Below are positions 10,894-21,917 of a stretch of 64,000 bases of DNA, in pieces (positions within the stretch are counted from its first letter, which is position 1; the number at the start of each line of letters is the position of its first letter). The notes below the pieces were generated by a model. That model was not told the origin of the DNA, made no database searches, and worked only from the letters and a program-made list of their open reading frames with translations. A program made the position numbers and the translations under genes. This stretch comes from Chondrus crispus (Eukaryota; Rhodophyta; Florideophyceae; Gigartinales; Gigartinaceae). The DNA lies in contig NW_005179194.1 in the NCBI RefSeq assembly GCF_000350225.1, positions 189,899 to 253,898 on the forward strand, given 5' to 3'.

Positions 10894-11585
10894 TGTAGCA
10901 TAAGGACGCGTGTCCTATCTACACAAAAATACTGTCCGCGTGGAAACGTCAACCACGTGGCAAACGTTATGACAACGACTGTCATTTTTCGGATCCGTCT
11001 AATGTTGCGTGTAAGGCGACCGATCCTTACAGTACCTCGAGTACAGTACTGTAGCGCAACGGCGCAAATAGTCGTTACGAAGTCTCCTCTGTATTGGCGC
11101 CGTTACGCTTTACGGTGTAAGAAGTACAGTATTACGTAGTTAATAAAGGAGGCCGCTAGGGGAATGAAGAGAGGACCATCGACAGCGCACGGAGGGCGAG
11201 TCTGGTCAAGTCCGACCCTTAGTCGTCTACGCTTTCCTTTCTTTTTCGTAGGTCTTTTGGCCTTTTTCCCTTTCGTTTTCAGTTCTACGTTCCGACCACC
11301 CACTCGAGAGTGAGACGCTACGACAGCGCGGCTCCGTGCCAGGATCCGGACTCCGCGTCGTCGCCCTGACCGCAAGGGCGCCGAGTCACGCGTCGTCCCG
11401 TCGATCTGCCAGCCGTTGCTCGTTGGGGTGTCGAACCCATTCAAGACTCTACCACGCTACCAGGGACACGTTCCCATTCGCTTATTGGCACGTACGCCCG
11501 GTGACATCGCACTTCGAGGTACAGTATACGCCTTGAGCCCGCTCCCGCCTTCGTGGTCTGTTGAGCGCTGGGGTGTTATACTACA
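10894..11585 (+). repeat. 5' LTR, family 2
   Basis: 692 bp from TGTAGCATAAGG to TTATACTACA. It contains CCACGTGG near 10951 and an ACAGTACTGTA palindrome near 11041. A 113-codon antisense frame inside is only an LTR reading, because it recurs unchanged in the other LTR. Confidence 0.95.
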
Positions 11586-11586
11586 C

Positions 11587-11599
11587 TGGTCTCCGGACC
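11587..11599 (+). promoter_or_regulatory. Primer binding site
   Basis: TGGTCTCCGGACC begins one base after the 5' LTR. TGG matches the complement of a tRNA CCA end, as expected for a minus-strand primer site. The tRNA species could not be assigned. Confidence 0.6.
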
Positions 11600-11668
11600 T
11601 AGAAGTGTACGATCACTTACGTATTTGCCACGTACGGCATCAATAGTATCCGATCGTCTACGTTGCTC

Positions 11669-13813
11669 ATGAGTTCGCCTCACCGATCCGTCGACGGCTC
11701 CGAAGCCGCGGATCCACCTGCTCCGCCCCCAAGGAGTGACGTTCCGACTAATGTCACTGGAAACCGTCCCGACATACAGCCGGTTACCTCGGCGTCGCCA
11801 CCGCCTACGTATGAGCAGATGCTTCGAAACCTCGACGACATTCGAGACGCACTCTGAGAAGACGTGTACGACGATGTATACGAACGATGCCGTGGAAATC
11901 TACGAGACATGATGTTGGGCCGATATGAATCCTTCACGCAGAAACTGGTGAGCCTCCGTGCTCACGTCGATACGATTGAATCTCGACTCGTTCTCTGCGA
12001 AAGTCACATTCCGGACGATTCCTCCGCGGATCGTCTGCGCGGCCCGACTGCCGAACAAATGCACGCGTTCGCACATTTGACCACTCAAGTACAACAGCCA
12101 CGCACACGTGCGAACCGCCTACGAGAGCATAGGGACACGTCTCCCCAATCGCCTGCGAGATTTCGCGACGATTCTCGGCCTTCGCCAATCGTGTTGCATC
12201 CTTTCGAACCATTTCCTCTTCGTACGGAACGCTCCGAACAAGGAGGGTCTCCGGAAGAAACCTCTCTCGTTGAAGAAACCGCCCGGTTGAGGGATCGAAT
12301 GCCAGCCCACGTGGGAAGGCCTTACGAAAAGGCATTACCGTCTCAGATCCGCTCCGGACGCAGAGGCCCAGGCCTTGCGGTGTCCCCCTTCGGTCAGCTC
12401 GGTCCGCTCGAGCCTGGCCTCGAGCCCTCTACTACCTTAATTCAAGAATTCCGACACGTCGTCGACTATCGCCTCTATCGTTTGGAGGACACGTCAAACT
12501 TTGTTACGGAAAGTGACGCCGGTCACATAGCGAAATACGTGAGACGATGTCGTCGCATTCGACCTACCATGAAGCCATTCGACGGATCATCGCCGATTGG
12601 CCTCCTCCCATTTTTCAAGGACCTGAGCATAACGTTCAATGCCCAGCGTCTCAACGAAGGGGTCGCCGTTCGCGTCGTTGAGCATTTCCTCGAGCGTGAG
12701 GCAGAGCGGCTGTACACTTCATTCACGATGAGTGCCATACGTTCTGGTACTCTCCGGACGAGTGCCTCGATTACGTGGCCCACACTCGTCCAAACGTTTA
12801 TCCAGCGGTACTTGACTGATGACGTTCTCAGTCGAGCTTATGAGAAGGTCACGACCATCCGCCAACTCCCGTATGAGAACGAAAATGCGTACGCAGATCG
12901 GCTCGAGGCCGAAGCGTACGCCTGCACCGCTGTATTTTCAGACGCCGCCCTCGTGAACTACTACGTAAGGGGCCTGGCCCCCGAGACCCGAGACGTCGTA
13001 GCTTCGGCAGTCCAACGCTTGGCCGTAAACAAGCGCACGGACTTATCGTTGATCCGCCGGATAGCACTAGCGGAGGGTAACACGCATCGTGCGAGATCGG
13101 GGAAGGCGTTGCCGGACATCGGTGTCCATGCTCAGCGAACACCTCGTTCACCCAAGGCTACAGCTAGCTCCAAAACATCTTCTGGATCCTCGCTGTATGT
13201 CGAAGAACAACGTGAAGGCCGAGGCCTCATCGCAGGAAATGCAGGTCTGTTAGACGCCCCTGCCGGTTCCCGCTTCGAACCTGTGATGGTCGTACCCGGG
13301 CTCCAAGACCTCGAGTCCTCAACTACAGGCGCGACGACGTCAACTCCTTCGATCACGGAAGCCGTCTCCGAGCTAGACATTACGAGACGCATCGAACGCT
13401 TTGTACCAGCGAAAGTACCGAAGCTCACGAACGAGCAAGTGGGCCTAGCACTCTCCATTGCGCCGCCCAACTCACAGCAGTACCGTTGCTGGCTGTGCCG
13501 GATCGTTGGGCATACGTTGTACAAATGCCCGTTCCTCACGCAGGAACAACAGCTGTACTCCGCGTACCAAAACTACCTATATCAGCTGGAGACGCGTCCG
13601 CATATGCGCAACCTCATCACACAAGTAGCGACGGACCGCTCTCGAGGTTTCGTCAATCAAGGCGGCCGAGGCCAAGTACGGTTTAACGATTCGCAACGGC
13701 GACCTCCGCCACGTGCGGGCCAAGAACAAAGGGGAGCGCCCTCCAGGTATCCCGCCGTGAGGATTACCGCGAAAGGCGTCGACCATCGAAGGGCGACGTG
13801 GAAGGAGCAATGA
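11669..13813 (+). CDS. Gag of family 2 chromovirus (one internal TGA)
   Basis: ATG at 11669 (MSSPHRSVDGSE) and terminal TGA at 13811-13813. One in-frame TGA at 11855-11857 splits codons 1-62 from the remaining 651; the frame is the same on both sides (ALTGAEDVYDD). The middle contains a retrotransposon gag-like helical region (IRPTMKPFDGSSPIGLLPFF, near 12560-12620). The end carries a CX2CX4HX4C zinc knuckle (CWLCRIVGHTLYKC, 13487-13528) and a basic Arg-rich tail. Gag forms the particle and binds RNA. The TGA could be a CGA mutation, a readthrough site, or show that translation starts downstream. Confidence 0.85.
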
Positions 13814-14238
13814 TGTGTCTACGAGATCTAGTTACGTCAGATTTTCGCCACCTCCAAACGTGACGAACGGGTGGCCCTACCCACGAACGATCCAAGCCAA
13901 CCGAAGGCAGCCCCCGTTATGCTCACGCCGAGTGGCGTAAACGAAGAAGAAATAGACGACGGGGAAACCAGCGGGTCCTATCGCGATGCACGGCAAACGT
14001 TTGCCGGTCAAGAAGACGCTAGATCGTCCGGAGACAGTAGTTCCTCGGGAAAAGATTAGGGTAAAATACGATTGCGCGGTTCCGCGATTTACCCACGAAT
14101 GCTTCCCAGAAACCGCTGCCCACGACGGAGGAAAGGACCGTTCCAGGGATCAGCTCCAGAACGCGATCTGACGATCAGACCGGACCTCAAAGGTGCGGGA
14201 AGCCACAAGATAGCCACACGCGAGGGGCCACGGGTAAC
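13814..14238 (+). other. Gag-protease junction with stops
   Basis: About 425 bp with only short frames. One (13871-14059, MALPTNDPSQPKAAPVML) is acidic and might be spacer protein. No continuous frame links gag to protease, so expression would need recoding or the region is damaged. Confidence 0.4.
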
Positions 14239-14919
14239 GTGAAGGCCCATGTCGACGAACGACATCCCGAAAAGAAGAAAGGGCGCGGACGCCGCGGGCG
14301 ATGGAAGCGGTCTCGACAGAACGCATCCCTCAGAACAGGGGAGCCACGTGTGGTTGATGGATTCGTTTGCCTTCTGTCTTCGAAACTTTACAAGGTCTAT
14401 GGATCTATCGCTACGGCGACGAATGCATTTAAGCCATATCGAATTGCAATTGACACGTGCTCCGGTTACAATCTTGTCCGTCATGATTGCCTCCCCCCGG
14501 ACTGGCGCTCTTACGAGATTCCCGGAGCGCCGTTGCCACGCCTGGCTGGAGCAGATTCGAATCCTCTCAAATTGACTTCCGTCGTACGCTTGGCCGTACG
14601 CCTAGGGAACGTCACCTACGGACTACCTTTCGTGGTAGCGGAGGCCCTCGCAGTCGACGTTCTGCTCGGGACCCCATTTATAGACGTACACGTTGCCTCG
14701 ATCGACGTGGTCAACCAACGTCTGGAACTCCGTCGTGGAAGTGCTGTCGCAGTTGTAGGCGCAGAGGGCGTGGAAGGATTCCCTGGAGAAGAGGGGGCCT
14801 CACCGAAAATCCGTCTCGACGAAATCGCAGTGACAACGGTCATGGGACGGAAGCGGAACCGATCCGTTTGGCTCGTTGGGTTACGATCCCCGCAATATCG
14901 CAGTTCGCCGTTGAAGTGA
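14239..14919 (+). CDS. Retropepsin-like protease of family 2
   Basis: The frame is one base behind gag. AIDTCSGYNLV (near 14445-14480) fits the active-site D-T/S-G loop, though DTCS differs from the usual DTGS/DSGS. VDVLLGTPFIDVHVASIDVV (14656-14713) fits the conserved hydrophobic-Gly segment of retropepsins. The frame becomes non-homologous near 14870, where pol continues one base back. Role: cleaves the Gag-Pol polyprotein. The Cys in the active loop is unusual and may reduce activity. Confidence 0.65.
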   Translation: MKAHVDERHPEKKKGRGRRGRWKRSRQNASLRTGEPRVVDGFVCLLSSKLYKVYGSIATATNAFKPYRIAIDTCSGYNLVRHDCLPPDWRSYEIPGAPLPRLAGADSNPLKLTSVVRLAVRLGNVTYGLPFVVAEALAVDVLLGTPFIDVHVASIDVVNQRLELRRGSAVAVVGAEGVEGFPGEEGASPKIRLDEIAVTTVMGRKRNRSVWLVGLRSPQYRSSPLK

Positions 14920-17900
14920 CGACTAAGGGATCCGGACTCGTCTTCATGGAGCCGAAGCCTTCCCTGCAAAGTCGCCAGGGAGTACGTCTCACAAATGGCG
15001 TCGTGGACGTAATGCCAAATCGTACGTTCAATGTCATCGTTGCCAATTTCTGGCACAAGCCAAGAAGGCTCCCTAAGAACACGGTCCTGGGGTACGCGAA
15101 ACGTAGCCCGTTGGCAATCCTTACACCCGAGCGTGGGGTAGCCGAAGAGATCGGCCGTGTGCTCAACATTTCTCCGCTGTCGGATACCTCGCCAACGCAG
15201 GGCAGTGCCAAGGACACAGGAGCGGACGATCCGTCGAAACGAAGTACTCGAGTTGACGAACCCCCTCATCGTGAAGAGTGGGAATCAAGAGTCGACCTGT
15301 CCCGCGTTAAGGATGGGTCACTGAGGTGCGAAATTATGAAGATTCTTCGTAAGCATTCGGCTATGTGGAACGGATCCCTGGGTACCATCAACGCTACAGA
15401 ACACCGTATCGACTTGGTGGCGGGTACGAAACCCATTCGTTCTATGCCTTATCGACAAGGCCCGGCCATGCGTACGTAAGTGGCCGCCGAGGTCACGAAG
15501 ATGCTCAACGCAGGAGTCATCGAGCCCGCCACATCGGAATGGGCGTCACCAGTGGTACCTGTACCTAAGAAGGATGGCACGTTGCGTTTTTGTGTCGACT
15601 ATCGACGGCTGAATACCAAAACGTTGGCCGACGCCTACCCCCTACCTCGTATGGATGACTGCATAGACTCGCTCGGGAACGCGAGGGTCTTTTCTACGTT
15701 AGACTGTAATTCTGGCTATTGGCAGATCCCGGTCGCGAAAGAGGACCTCGATAAGACCACGTTCACGACGTACCTCGGAACGTTCCGGTATCTCCGTATG
15801 CCATTTGGACTCAAGAACGCTCCGGCAACTTTCCAAAGGGCGCTCGATATTATACTCTCCGGGGTTCGGTGGCAGATGTGCCTCGTGTACCTCGACGATG
15901 TGATCGTGTTCTCCCGTACGTTCGAGGAACACGCCCAACATTTGAACTGCGTGCTCACCATGCTACATTCGGCAGGAATATCGTTAAAAGTGGAGAAGTG
16001 TGCGTTCTTCCAAGAAAAGGTTCGTTACCTAGGTCACGTAATATCACCCGGAAAACTTCAAGTGGCCGACGAAGCGGCAGATTCGTTTAGGGATGCGAAG
16101 TTTCCCCAGACCCTAACGCAGGTCCGGTCATTCCTTGGGGCTTGCAACGTGTATCGTCGTTTTGTGAAGGACTTCTCCAAGATAGCGTGTCCGCTTACGG
16201 ATATGACGCGAAAAACCGCAAACGTAGACTGGGATCGCCCCACAGAAGAACAGCTCGTAGCTTTCGGAGCTCTGAAAGCCAGGATGATATCGCCACCCGT
16301 CCTGTCGCTGCCACGTCTTGGCAAGCCTTACGTGATCGACACGGACGCCTCCGCCTATCAGCTCGGCTGTACGCTCCTGCAAGAACAAGACGAGCCCGGA
16401 GACTGGCGACCTGTCGGTTACTGGTCTTATGCGCTGAACGACAGCGAACGGAATTATTCAGCTACGGAACGCGAATGCTACGCCGTCGTCTGGGCAATCA
16501 CGTCGTTACGCCCATATGTCGAAGGCACGCGTTTCAAGGTAAGAACGGATCATGGTGCCTTGCGTTGGCTCATGACCCTGACAGAATCGTCTGGACGTCT
16601 GACACGGTGGAGGCTACGGTTGGCCGAGTTCGATTTCACCATCGACTACCGACCAGGACGCGTCCACCAAGTGCCGGATGCGCTGTCTCGATTGATATCT
16701 CGCCGTCGTGGACCGCAACGCCCTGTAGACGACGACATACACACGTTCTATGTCCAACCCACGACATCGAGCAACAATACGACGGTAACAGACGTCTCAG
16801 ACGAATTACGTGACCACATGTGCACGGAGTACTGTGATCACGAAACGGAACAGGTCATGGTTACGACCAGGGCAGGTGCGTCCGCAACGGCAACAAACAA
16901 CACGCTAAGCACAGGACAGGTCGACTGGCCAGAGGACAACGCTGAGAAAAACGAATTGGACGATGTCGACATCGATATTCAAGGTCCATACGACGTGGAG
17001 GACGAGGAACAGCATGGTGAAGCGCCAGCGGCTGATCGTCTACCCGCACCTCTCACGCTCGAAGAGCTCGCCGAAGAGCAGAAGCGAGACGATTTCTGCT
17101 ACACGGTGCTAGCGCGACAGCACCGGAAGTACGACTCCAATTTCTTCGAAGACCACGATGGTCTCTTGAAACGTCGGAACTCTTACGACCGGGAAATTGT
17201 ACAGATCGTTGTACCTAAATCATTACGTGCCCGTCTACTTTCATTGACACACGAGCCTGTTATTGCTGGCCACTCGGGCCAAAACAGGATGTACTACGTT
17301 TTGCGACGCTCGTACTACTGGTCGCATATGGCAGTAGACGTCGCAGCGACGGTCCGCAATTGCCGCTCTTGCGCAAAGAACCGAGTTCGGTTGAGGAAGA
17401 GACTCAACCGCCTAAAGCTCTTCCCGGCTACGGCGCCATTGGAATCTGTCGCGATCGACATTTTGGGACCGTTACCCAAGTCCAAACGGGGGCGTAAGTA
17501 TCTACTTGTGATCACCGATCGCTTTACAAAGTTGACACAAGTAGTCGCATTGCGCAGTGTCTCCGCGTACGTTGTCACCGTGGCATTCTGGGAGTCTTGG
17601 GTGTTCAAATATGGTGTCCCTAAGACGTTGCTTTCGGACAACGGTCCGCAATTCTCATCACGTTTGTTCCAATTCGTTTGTGATATGCTTGGGGTAACGA
17701 ACCTCTTTACGTCTGCATATCATCCCCAAACGAATGGGCAGACGGAACGTTACAATCGGCCTATCGTCGCCATGCTACGAAACTACGTTAATGAACACCA
17801 AAACGACTGGGACAAATACGCTACCTTGCTTACCTACGCATACAATTGCCACGTTCACAGATCTACCCGTACGACGCCATTCGACTTAGTACTGACGAGG

Positions 17901-18569
17901 CCACCCCCAGAGTTTTCGCTACACCACTCTGCGCGAGTACGGAAGGCACCCGACCTCACGACCCGTGAAGATTTCAAGCAAAGACTGGACACGTCCATTC
18001 AGAAGGCATATTCAAGCCTGCAACGTACGCAGGATCGATACAAACGTGATTTCGACAAACGTATTCGAAGGACGAAATCTACACTGCGGGCAGGGGATCA
18101 CGTTTTCCTCGACTCCACGGACGGCGTGACGAAGCCTGGGAAGCTACAACATCCGGCCGAGGGGCCTTACAGAGTTCTCAAGAATGACAAACGCACTGTC
18201 ACTATCGATCGAAACGGCGTAATAGAATGTGTTTCTGCAGACCGCTGCACCTTTGCGCCACCCCCTTCTGACACACCGTCTGGGTCACAAACGAACCCCA
18301 CAGCGGACGAAATCCCGCAAGCCACCGAGGCACACCTCTCGCAAAAAGTACACGAGGGTCCAACATACACGGTCGACCGTATTATTGACCACCGCACAAC
18401 GGAGAACGGGAACCTTGAATTCCTCGTGAAATGGACGGGTTAAGATGAACCCTCGTGGACGCCACGGACGCACATCCCGGAGGAGCTTGTCAGTCGGTAT
18501 CGCTTAAGAATATCCCGATCCGGCCGCAGCCGCCCTCAGATCCTTCGACGCCAACACGTCAGCGCGTGA
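14841..18569 (+). CDS. Pol of family 2: RT, RNase H, integrase, chromodomain (two internal TAA)
   Basis: The frame is one base behind the protease. It is interrupted only by TAA 15477-15479 (PAMRT-stop-VAAEV) and TAA 18441-18443 (KWTG-stop-DEPSW), and ends at TGA 18567-18569. RT shows FCVDYRRLNT and YLDD (15888-15899). RNase H shows DTDASAYQLG and TERECYAV. Integrase has H2C2, Asp 17457, Asp 17637 and Glu 17745 (D-35-E). GPYRVL and a chromodomain follow. At the second stop copy A of family 1 has Tyr (KWADYDTPTW), so TAA replaces a conserved Tyr there. All catalytic residues are present. As annotated with the standard code it cannot make full-length Pol. Confidence 0.9.
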
Positions 18570-18600
18570 CCGGGACTTCACGCTTCAGAAGGGGGTCCCT
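18564..18600 (+). promoter_or_regulatory. Hairpin plus internal polypurine tract, family 2
   Basis: GCGTGA (18564-18569) pairs perfectly with TCACGC (18578-18583) around CCGGGACT. Purine-rich CAGAAGGGGG follows. The pol stop lies in the 5' stem arm. The position matches 2038-2070 of family 1 while the sequence differs. Confidence 0.55.
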
Positions 18601-18931
18601 TAACACAATTTCCATGTCGAACATGTTTTTACATGTTATACCAATTTACACGTGTCACAGTTTTCACACGTTTACACGTGTAACAAACCATACATAGCGT
18701 CTCCTGTACACGTTTACACGTGCACACGTTTACAGGTGTGCACGTTTTACACGTGTTATGTGTGTTCATCCGGTCCACGCTTACAGGTCACTGAGCTTAC
18801 ATGTTTTCGCTTTGCGATCAGAAGGCGCGCACCTCGGGACATATCAACGACTGAAGGGCGACAAAAGACACGTTTACAGTACTACGCTGTATTTACTACC
18901 TCACCTTGGCAACGGCTCATATCGAAACGGC
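18601..18931. other. ACACGT-rich spacer
   Basis: No gene seen. ACACGTGT, ACACGTTT and related motifs recur about ten times between 18620 and 18770. It lies downstream of the antisense gene's stop, so it would be that gene's 3' UTR. Confidence 0.5.
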
Positions 18932-21088
18932 CTACGCAGCCCCATCAAACGGCGGAGGGCCGTCCTCACGACGGACGCCTTCTCCTCGCTGCGGGAGCGG
19001 ACGACCAGCACCGCCCTCGAGCGATTGGCCAGTACCACGAAGGTATTCGTACGGGTCGCGATGACTAACTTGATACGGTTCGGGACGTCTGGGCTGCTCT
19101 TGGGGCCAGGAGGGATACGCTTGCCCAGCATTCGTTGCACTCGACCCGACGGTCGACGGATAATATCCACGTTGCCCACGGCCGCCGCCATACCACACCT
19201 CGTCGCGTTGAGCGCGATACCGATCGCGCTCTTCCCGAACGTCACGAATTACGGTCCTCGCGTCTGTTAACGCACTAGACACGTCCTCCAATCGACTTGT
19301 AGCCAACGAGGCCTCCGCTTGTGCGGCGCGTAAGTCTGCGCTCAGCTGACGTAATTCGGAATCCCTTACGAGGTACCATCTCGCTAACGTGTCAATGATT
19401 GAAAAAACGCTCCACGTTTCGGACGACCTTTGCCCCAATGCCTCGACGGCTTTCGGAACACGGTCCATATCATCCGAGGAGAGGTCCGACTTAAGGACAG
19501 AATTCGAGGCAACACGAGGAACGACGAGCAGCGAATCGGTGGACCCTCCAACGAATGGAAGCGGAACGGAACCCCCGCCAACGGAACTGTACGCACGCTT
19601 CAGGCCAAGGCCAACACGATACGGACGTGAATCTCCGCCACGCCGAGGTTCTCGGGTGAACGAATCGGTCAAAGAGTTGTAATATACGTACTGTGAACGA
19701 CCACCGGTGGCAAAATCTTTTCGGGATTCACGAGCGGAAACGTCCGCAGACACGGCACGAACTACCCACGAATGGGCTTCCGGGAACGTCCAACGGCTAG
19801 CGTCCGTCCCCCCCTGTGCACATTGGGTGAGGGGAGGCGAGGTCGCCGCATTAATTTGCGTTGCCTCGACGCACGCTGCACAGAGAATGAACGCACGACG
19901 ATCGGTAATGAACTCTCGCATAAACGCACTCAGCATGTGGGCCGTCCATTATTGCGCTACGACGCGATTAAACCTGACCGCAGATGGGTGCTGCGGATCG
20001 GCCGCGGCATAGCCGAAAAACGTAAGTACCAGCGGGAGAAGAACGTGTACCCCCGCTGGAGGAAATGTACCGGAAATGGAAGGTGGAAGTTGAGGGAACG
20101 ATTCCCGCGTCAACCCCATCGCGAGCGATGACGCATGGGAAACTCGAGTTTCATCGTTGTCCGGCCGACGGCACGATGACCAGTCGGTGGGACACAGCGA
20201 ACGTCCCGTCATGCGCATCAAGCTGGCGGTTGCACGTACCAACTCCAGACGCGTGTCGGGGTACCAGGCGGGGCAGGGTTGCATATACAACGTTGCCATT
20301 TCAGAGAGAGGAAAGACGTTCGAGTCCGGATCCGTGGTACCAAAGAGCAGACGTGCTGTCTTGTCGGCGTACTCGACTTCTTCGACGGAAAACGCAAACG
20401 TGCGATCGCAAGGTATTTCATCAGGGACCTGGTACGCGTGCCCGCGACCAAAGTAAGACCCCCAAGCTGCGGCCACGGCTTCCGGCACACTACGAAACGC
20501 CATGAGTTGAAAGCGGCGAAGGTCCGGACGAGGATGCGACACGGTGAGGACCTCGGATAACGTAACATCGACTCGGGGGAGCAGTTCCCACTCGTATGCC
20601 AACGTGGCCTTGTGGAGAGAGGGACCGTCTCCATTGGCACGACCAAGCCATTTTGACGACGACGGGAATCGCTCCAGGGACGCGCTGGGCTCGACGCCCT
20701 CGTACGGGTACCCAGGTACAGCGCAACTCCCTGTGGTTGCGTGCGGCGGTGAGGGAGTGTACCATTCGTAACGACGCAACGTAATCAGTCCACCGGGACT
20801 CGTCGTGTAAACGCGACCGGACGCTTCTAGTGCTGATATCGTGGACCGATCGACGACTTGACTCGGGAGTCGCACGGGCGCCTCAACGGCTCTTGTTACG
20901 ACTGGTTTTAGAATGTCACCAACGTTTGGTGAATTTTGCGGGGTTGGTTCGGAAACCTGAACCCCCGGCGGAGGGGCGACCCGCGGCTCGTCAGCGGCAT
21001 TGGTTGGACTCGTAATTTCCTGGAACTCGTCCTCGAGAACACGAGTAACAGCGTCACCCGGTGGGGATGGCATCGTGCCTCGTTTCAT
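18932..21088 (-). CDS. Antisense gene in the chromovirus 3' cargo (one internal TAA)
   Basis: ATG at 21086-21088 (MKRGTMPSPPGDAVTRVL) and TAG at 18932-18934. A single TAA at 19949-19951 divides it into 379 and about 338 codons in one frame. I recognise no family. The first part is Pro- and acid-rich and ends with a hydrophobic stretch (VHVLLPLVLTFFGYAAA). The second part begins with Cys and hydrophobic residues (FILCAACVEA), then has a strong coiled coil (LRQLSADLRAAQAEASLATS, continuing to RDVREERDRYRAQRDEV) and a Gly/Pro/Arg-rich tail. A TATA box lies about 65 bases upstream. Antisense ORFs after pol are known from plant Tat/Athila elements; relation is unknown. A membrane segment plus coiled coil would suit an envelope-like or assembly protein, but that is inference. 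Confidence 0.6.
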
Positions 21089-21150
21089 ATAACGACGACG
21101 ACGGCGATGGTGCTGCCTACGAAAAACATAACGATGATGTCGCCTCCGCC

Positions 21151-21157
21151 TTTATAA
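21151..21157 (-). promoter_or_regulatory. TATA box for the antisense gene
   Basis: On the minus strand the site reads TTATAAA, followed by GG. It is 63-70 bases upstream of the ATG at 21088, a normal promoter distance, and lies in the internal region, outside the 3' LTR. Confidence 0.5.
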
Positions 21158-21186
21158 GTAGCAATACGGCCGCTTCGCCATACGTG

Positions 21187-21220
21187 TTGAGCCGGGACGC
21201 TCAAGCTGGGATGAGGGCCG
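21187..21220 (+). promoter_or_regulatory. Hairpin plus 3' polypurine tract, family 2
   Basis: TTGAGC (21187-21192) and GCTCAA (21199-21204) form a perfect stem around CGGGAC. GCTGGGATGAGGG follows, then the 3' LTR at 21221. Same arrangement as 5755-5789 in family 1. Confidence 0.6.
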
Positions 21221-21912
21221 TGTAGCATAAGGACCGGTGTCCTATCTACACAAAAATACTGTCCGCGTGGAAACGTCAACCACGTGGCAAACGTTATGAC
21301 AACGACTGTCATTTTTCGGATCCGTCTAATGTTGCGTGTAAGGCGACCGATCCTTACAGTACCTCGAGTACAGTACTGTAGCGCAACGGCGCAAATAGTC
21401 GTTACGAAGTCTCCTCTGTATTGGCGCCGTTACGCTTTACGGTGTAAGAAGTACAGTATTACGTAGTTAATAAAGGAGGCCGCTAGGGGAATGAAGAGAG
21501 GACCATCGACAGCGCACGGAGGGCGAGTCTGGTCAAGTCCGACCCTTAGTCGTCTACGCTTTCCTTTCTTTTTCGTAGGTCTTTTGGCCTTTTTCCCTTT
21601 CGTTTTCAGTTCTACGTTCCGACCACCCACTCGAGAGTGAGACGCTACGACAGCGCGGCTCCGTGCCAGGATCCGGACTCCGCGTCGTCGCCCTGACCGC
21701 AAGGGCGCCGAGTCACGCGTCGTCCCGTCGATCTGCCAGCCGTTGCTCGTTGGGGTGTCGAACCCATTCAAGACTCTACCACGCTACCAGGGACACGTTC
21801 CCATTCGCTTATTGGCACGTACGCCCGGTGACATCGCACTTCGAGGTACAGTATACGCCTTGAGCCCGCTCCCGCCTTCGTGGTCTGTTGAGCGCTGGGG
21901 TGTTATACTACA
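21221..21912 (+). repeat. 3' LTR, family 2
   Basis: 692 bp, identical to the 5' LTR by eye except GACCGG in place of GACGCG near its start (two substitutions). Followed by the CGGCG duplication at 21913-21917. Confidence 0.95.
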
Positions 21913-21917
21913 CGGCG

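Larger units (their letters stand above)
10894..21912 (+). mobile_element. Complete Ty3/gypsy chromovirus, family 2
   Basis: An 11,019-bp element with two 692-bp LTRs, a CGGCG target duplication, a primer site, gag, protease, pol with chromodomain, and a 2.6 kb 3' cargo carrying an antisense gene. I find only two mismatches between the LTRs (in the first 20 bases), so insertion is recent. Even so, gag, pol and the antisense gene each carry in-frame stops. Family 1 is a relative with the same overall plan but different sequence. Confidence 0.95.

Noticed and set aside
11103-11444. 113-codon frame present twice, here and at 21430-21771
   Set aside because: It lies inside the two identical LTRs, so its conservation reflects LTR identity rather than coding.
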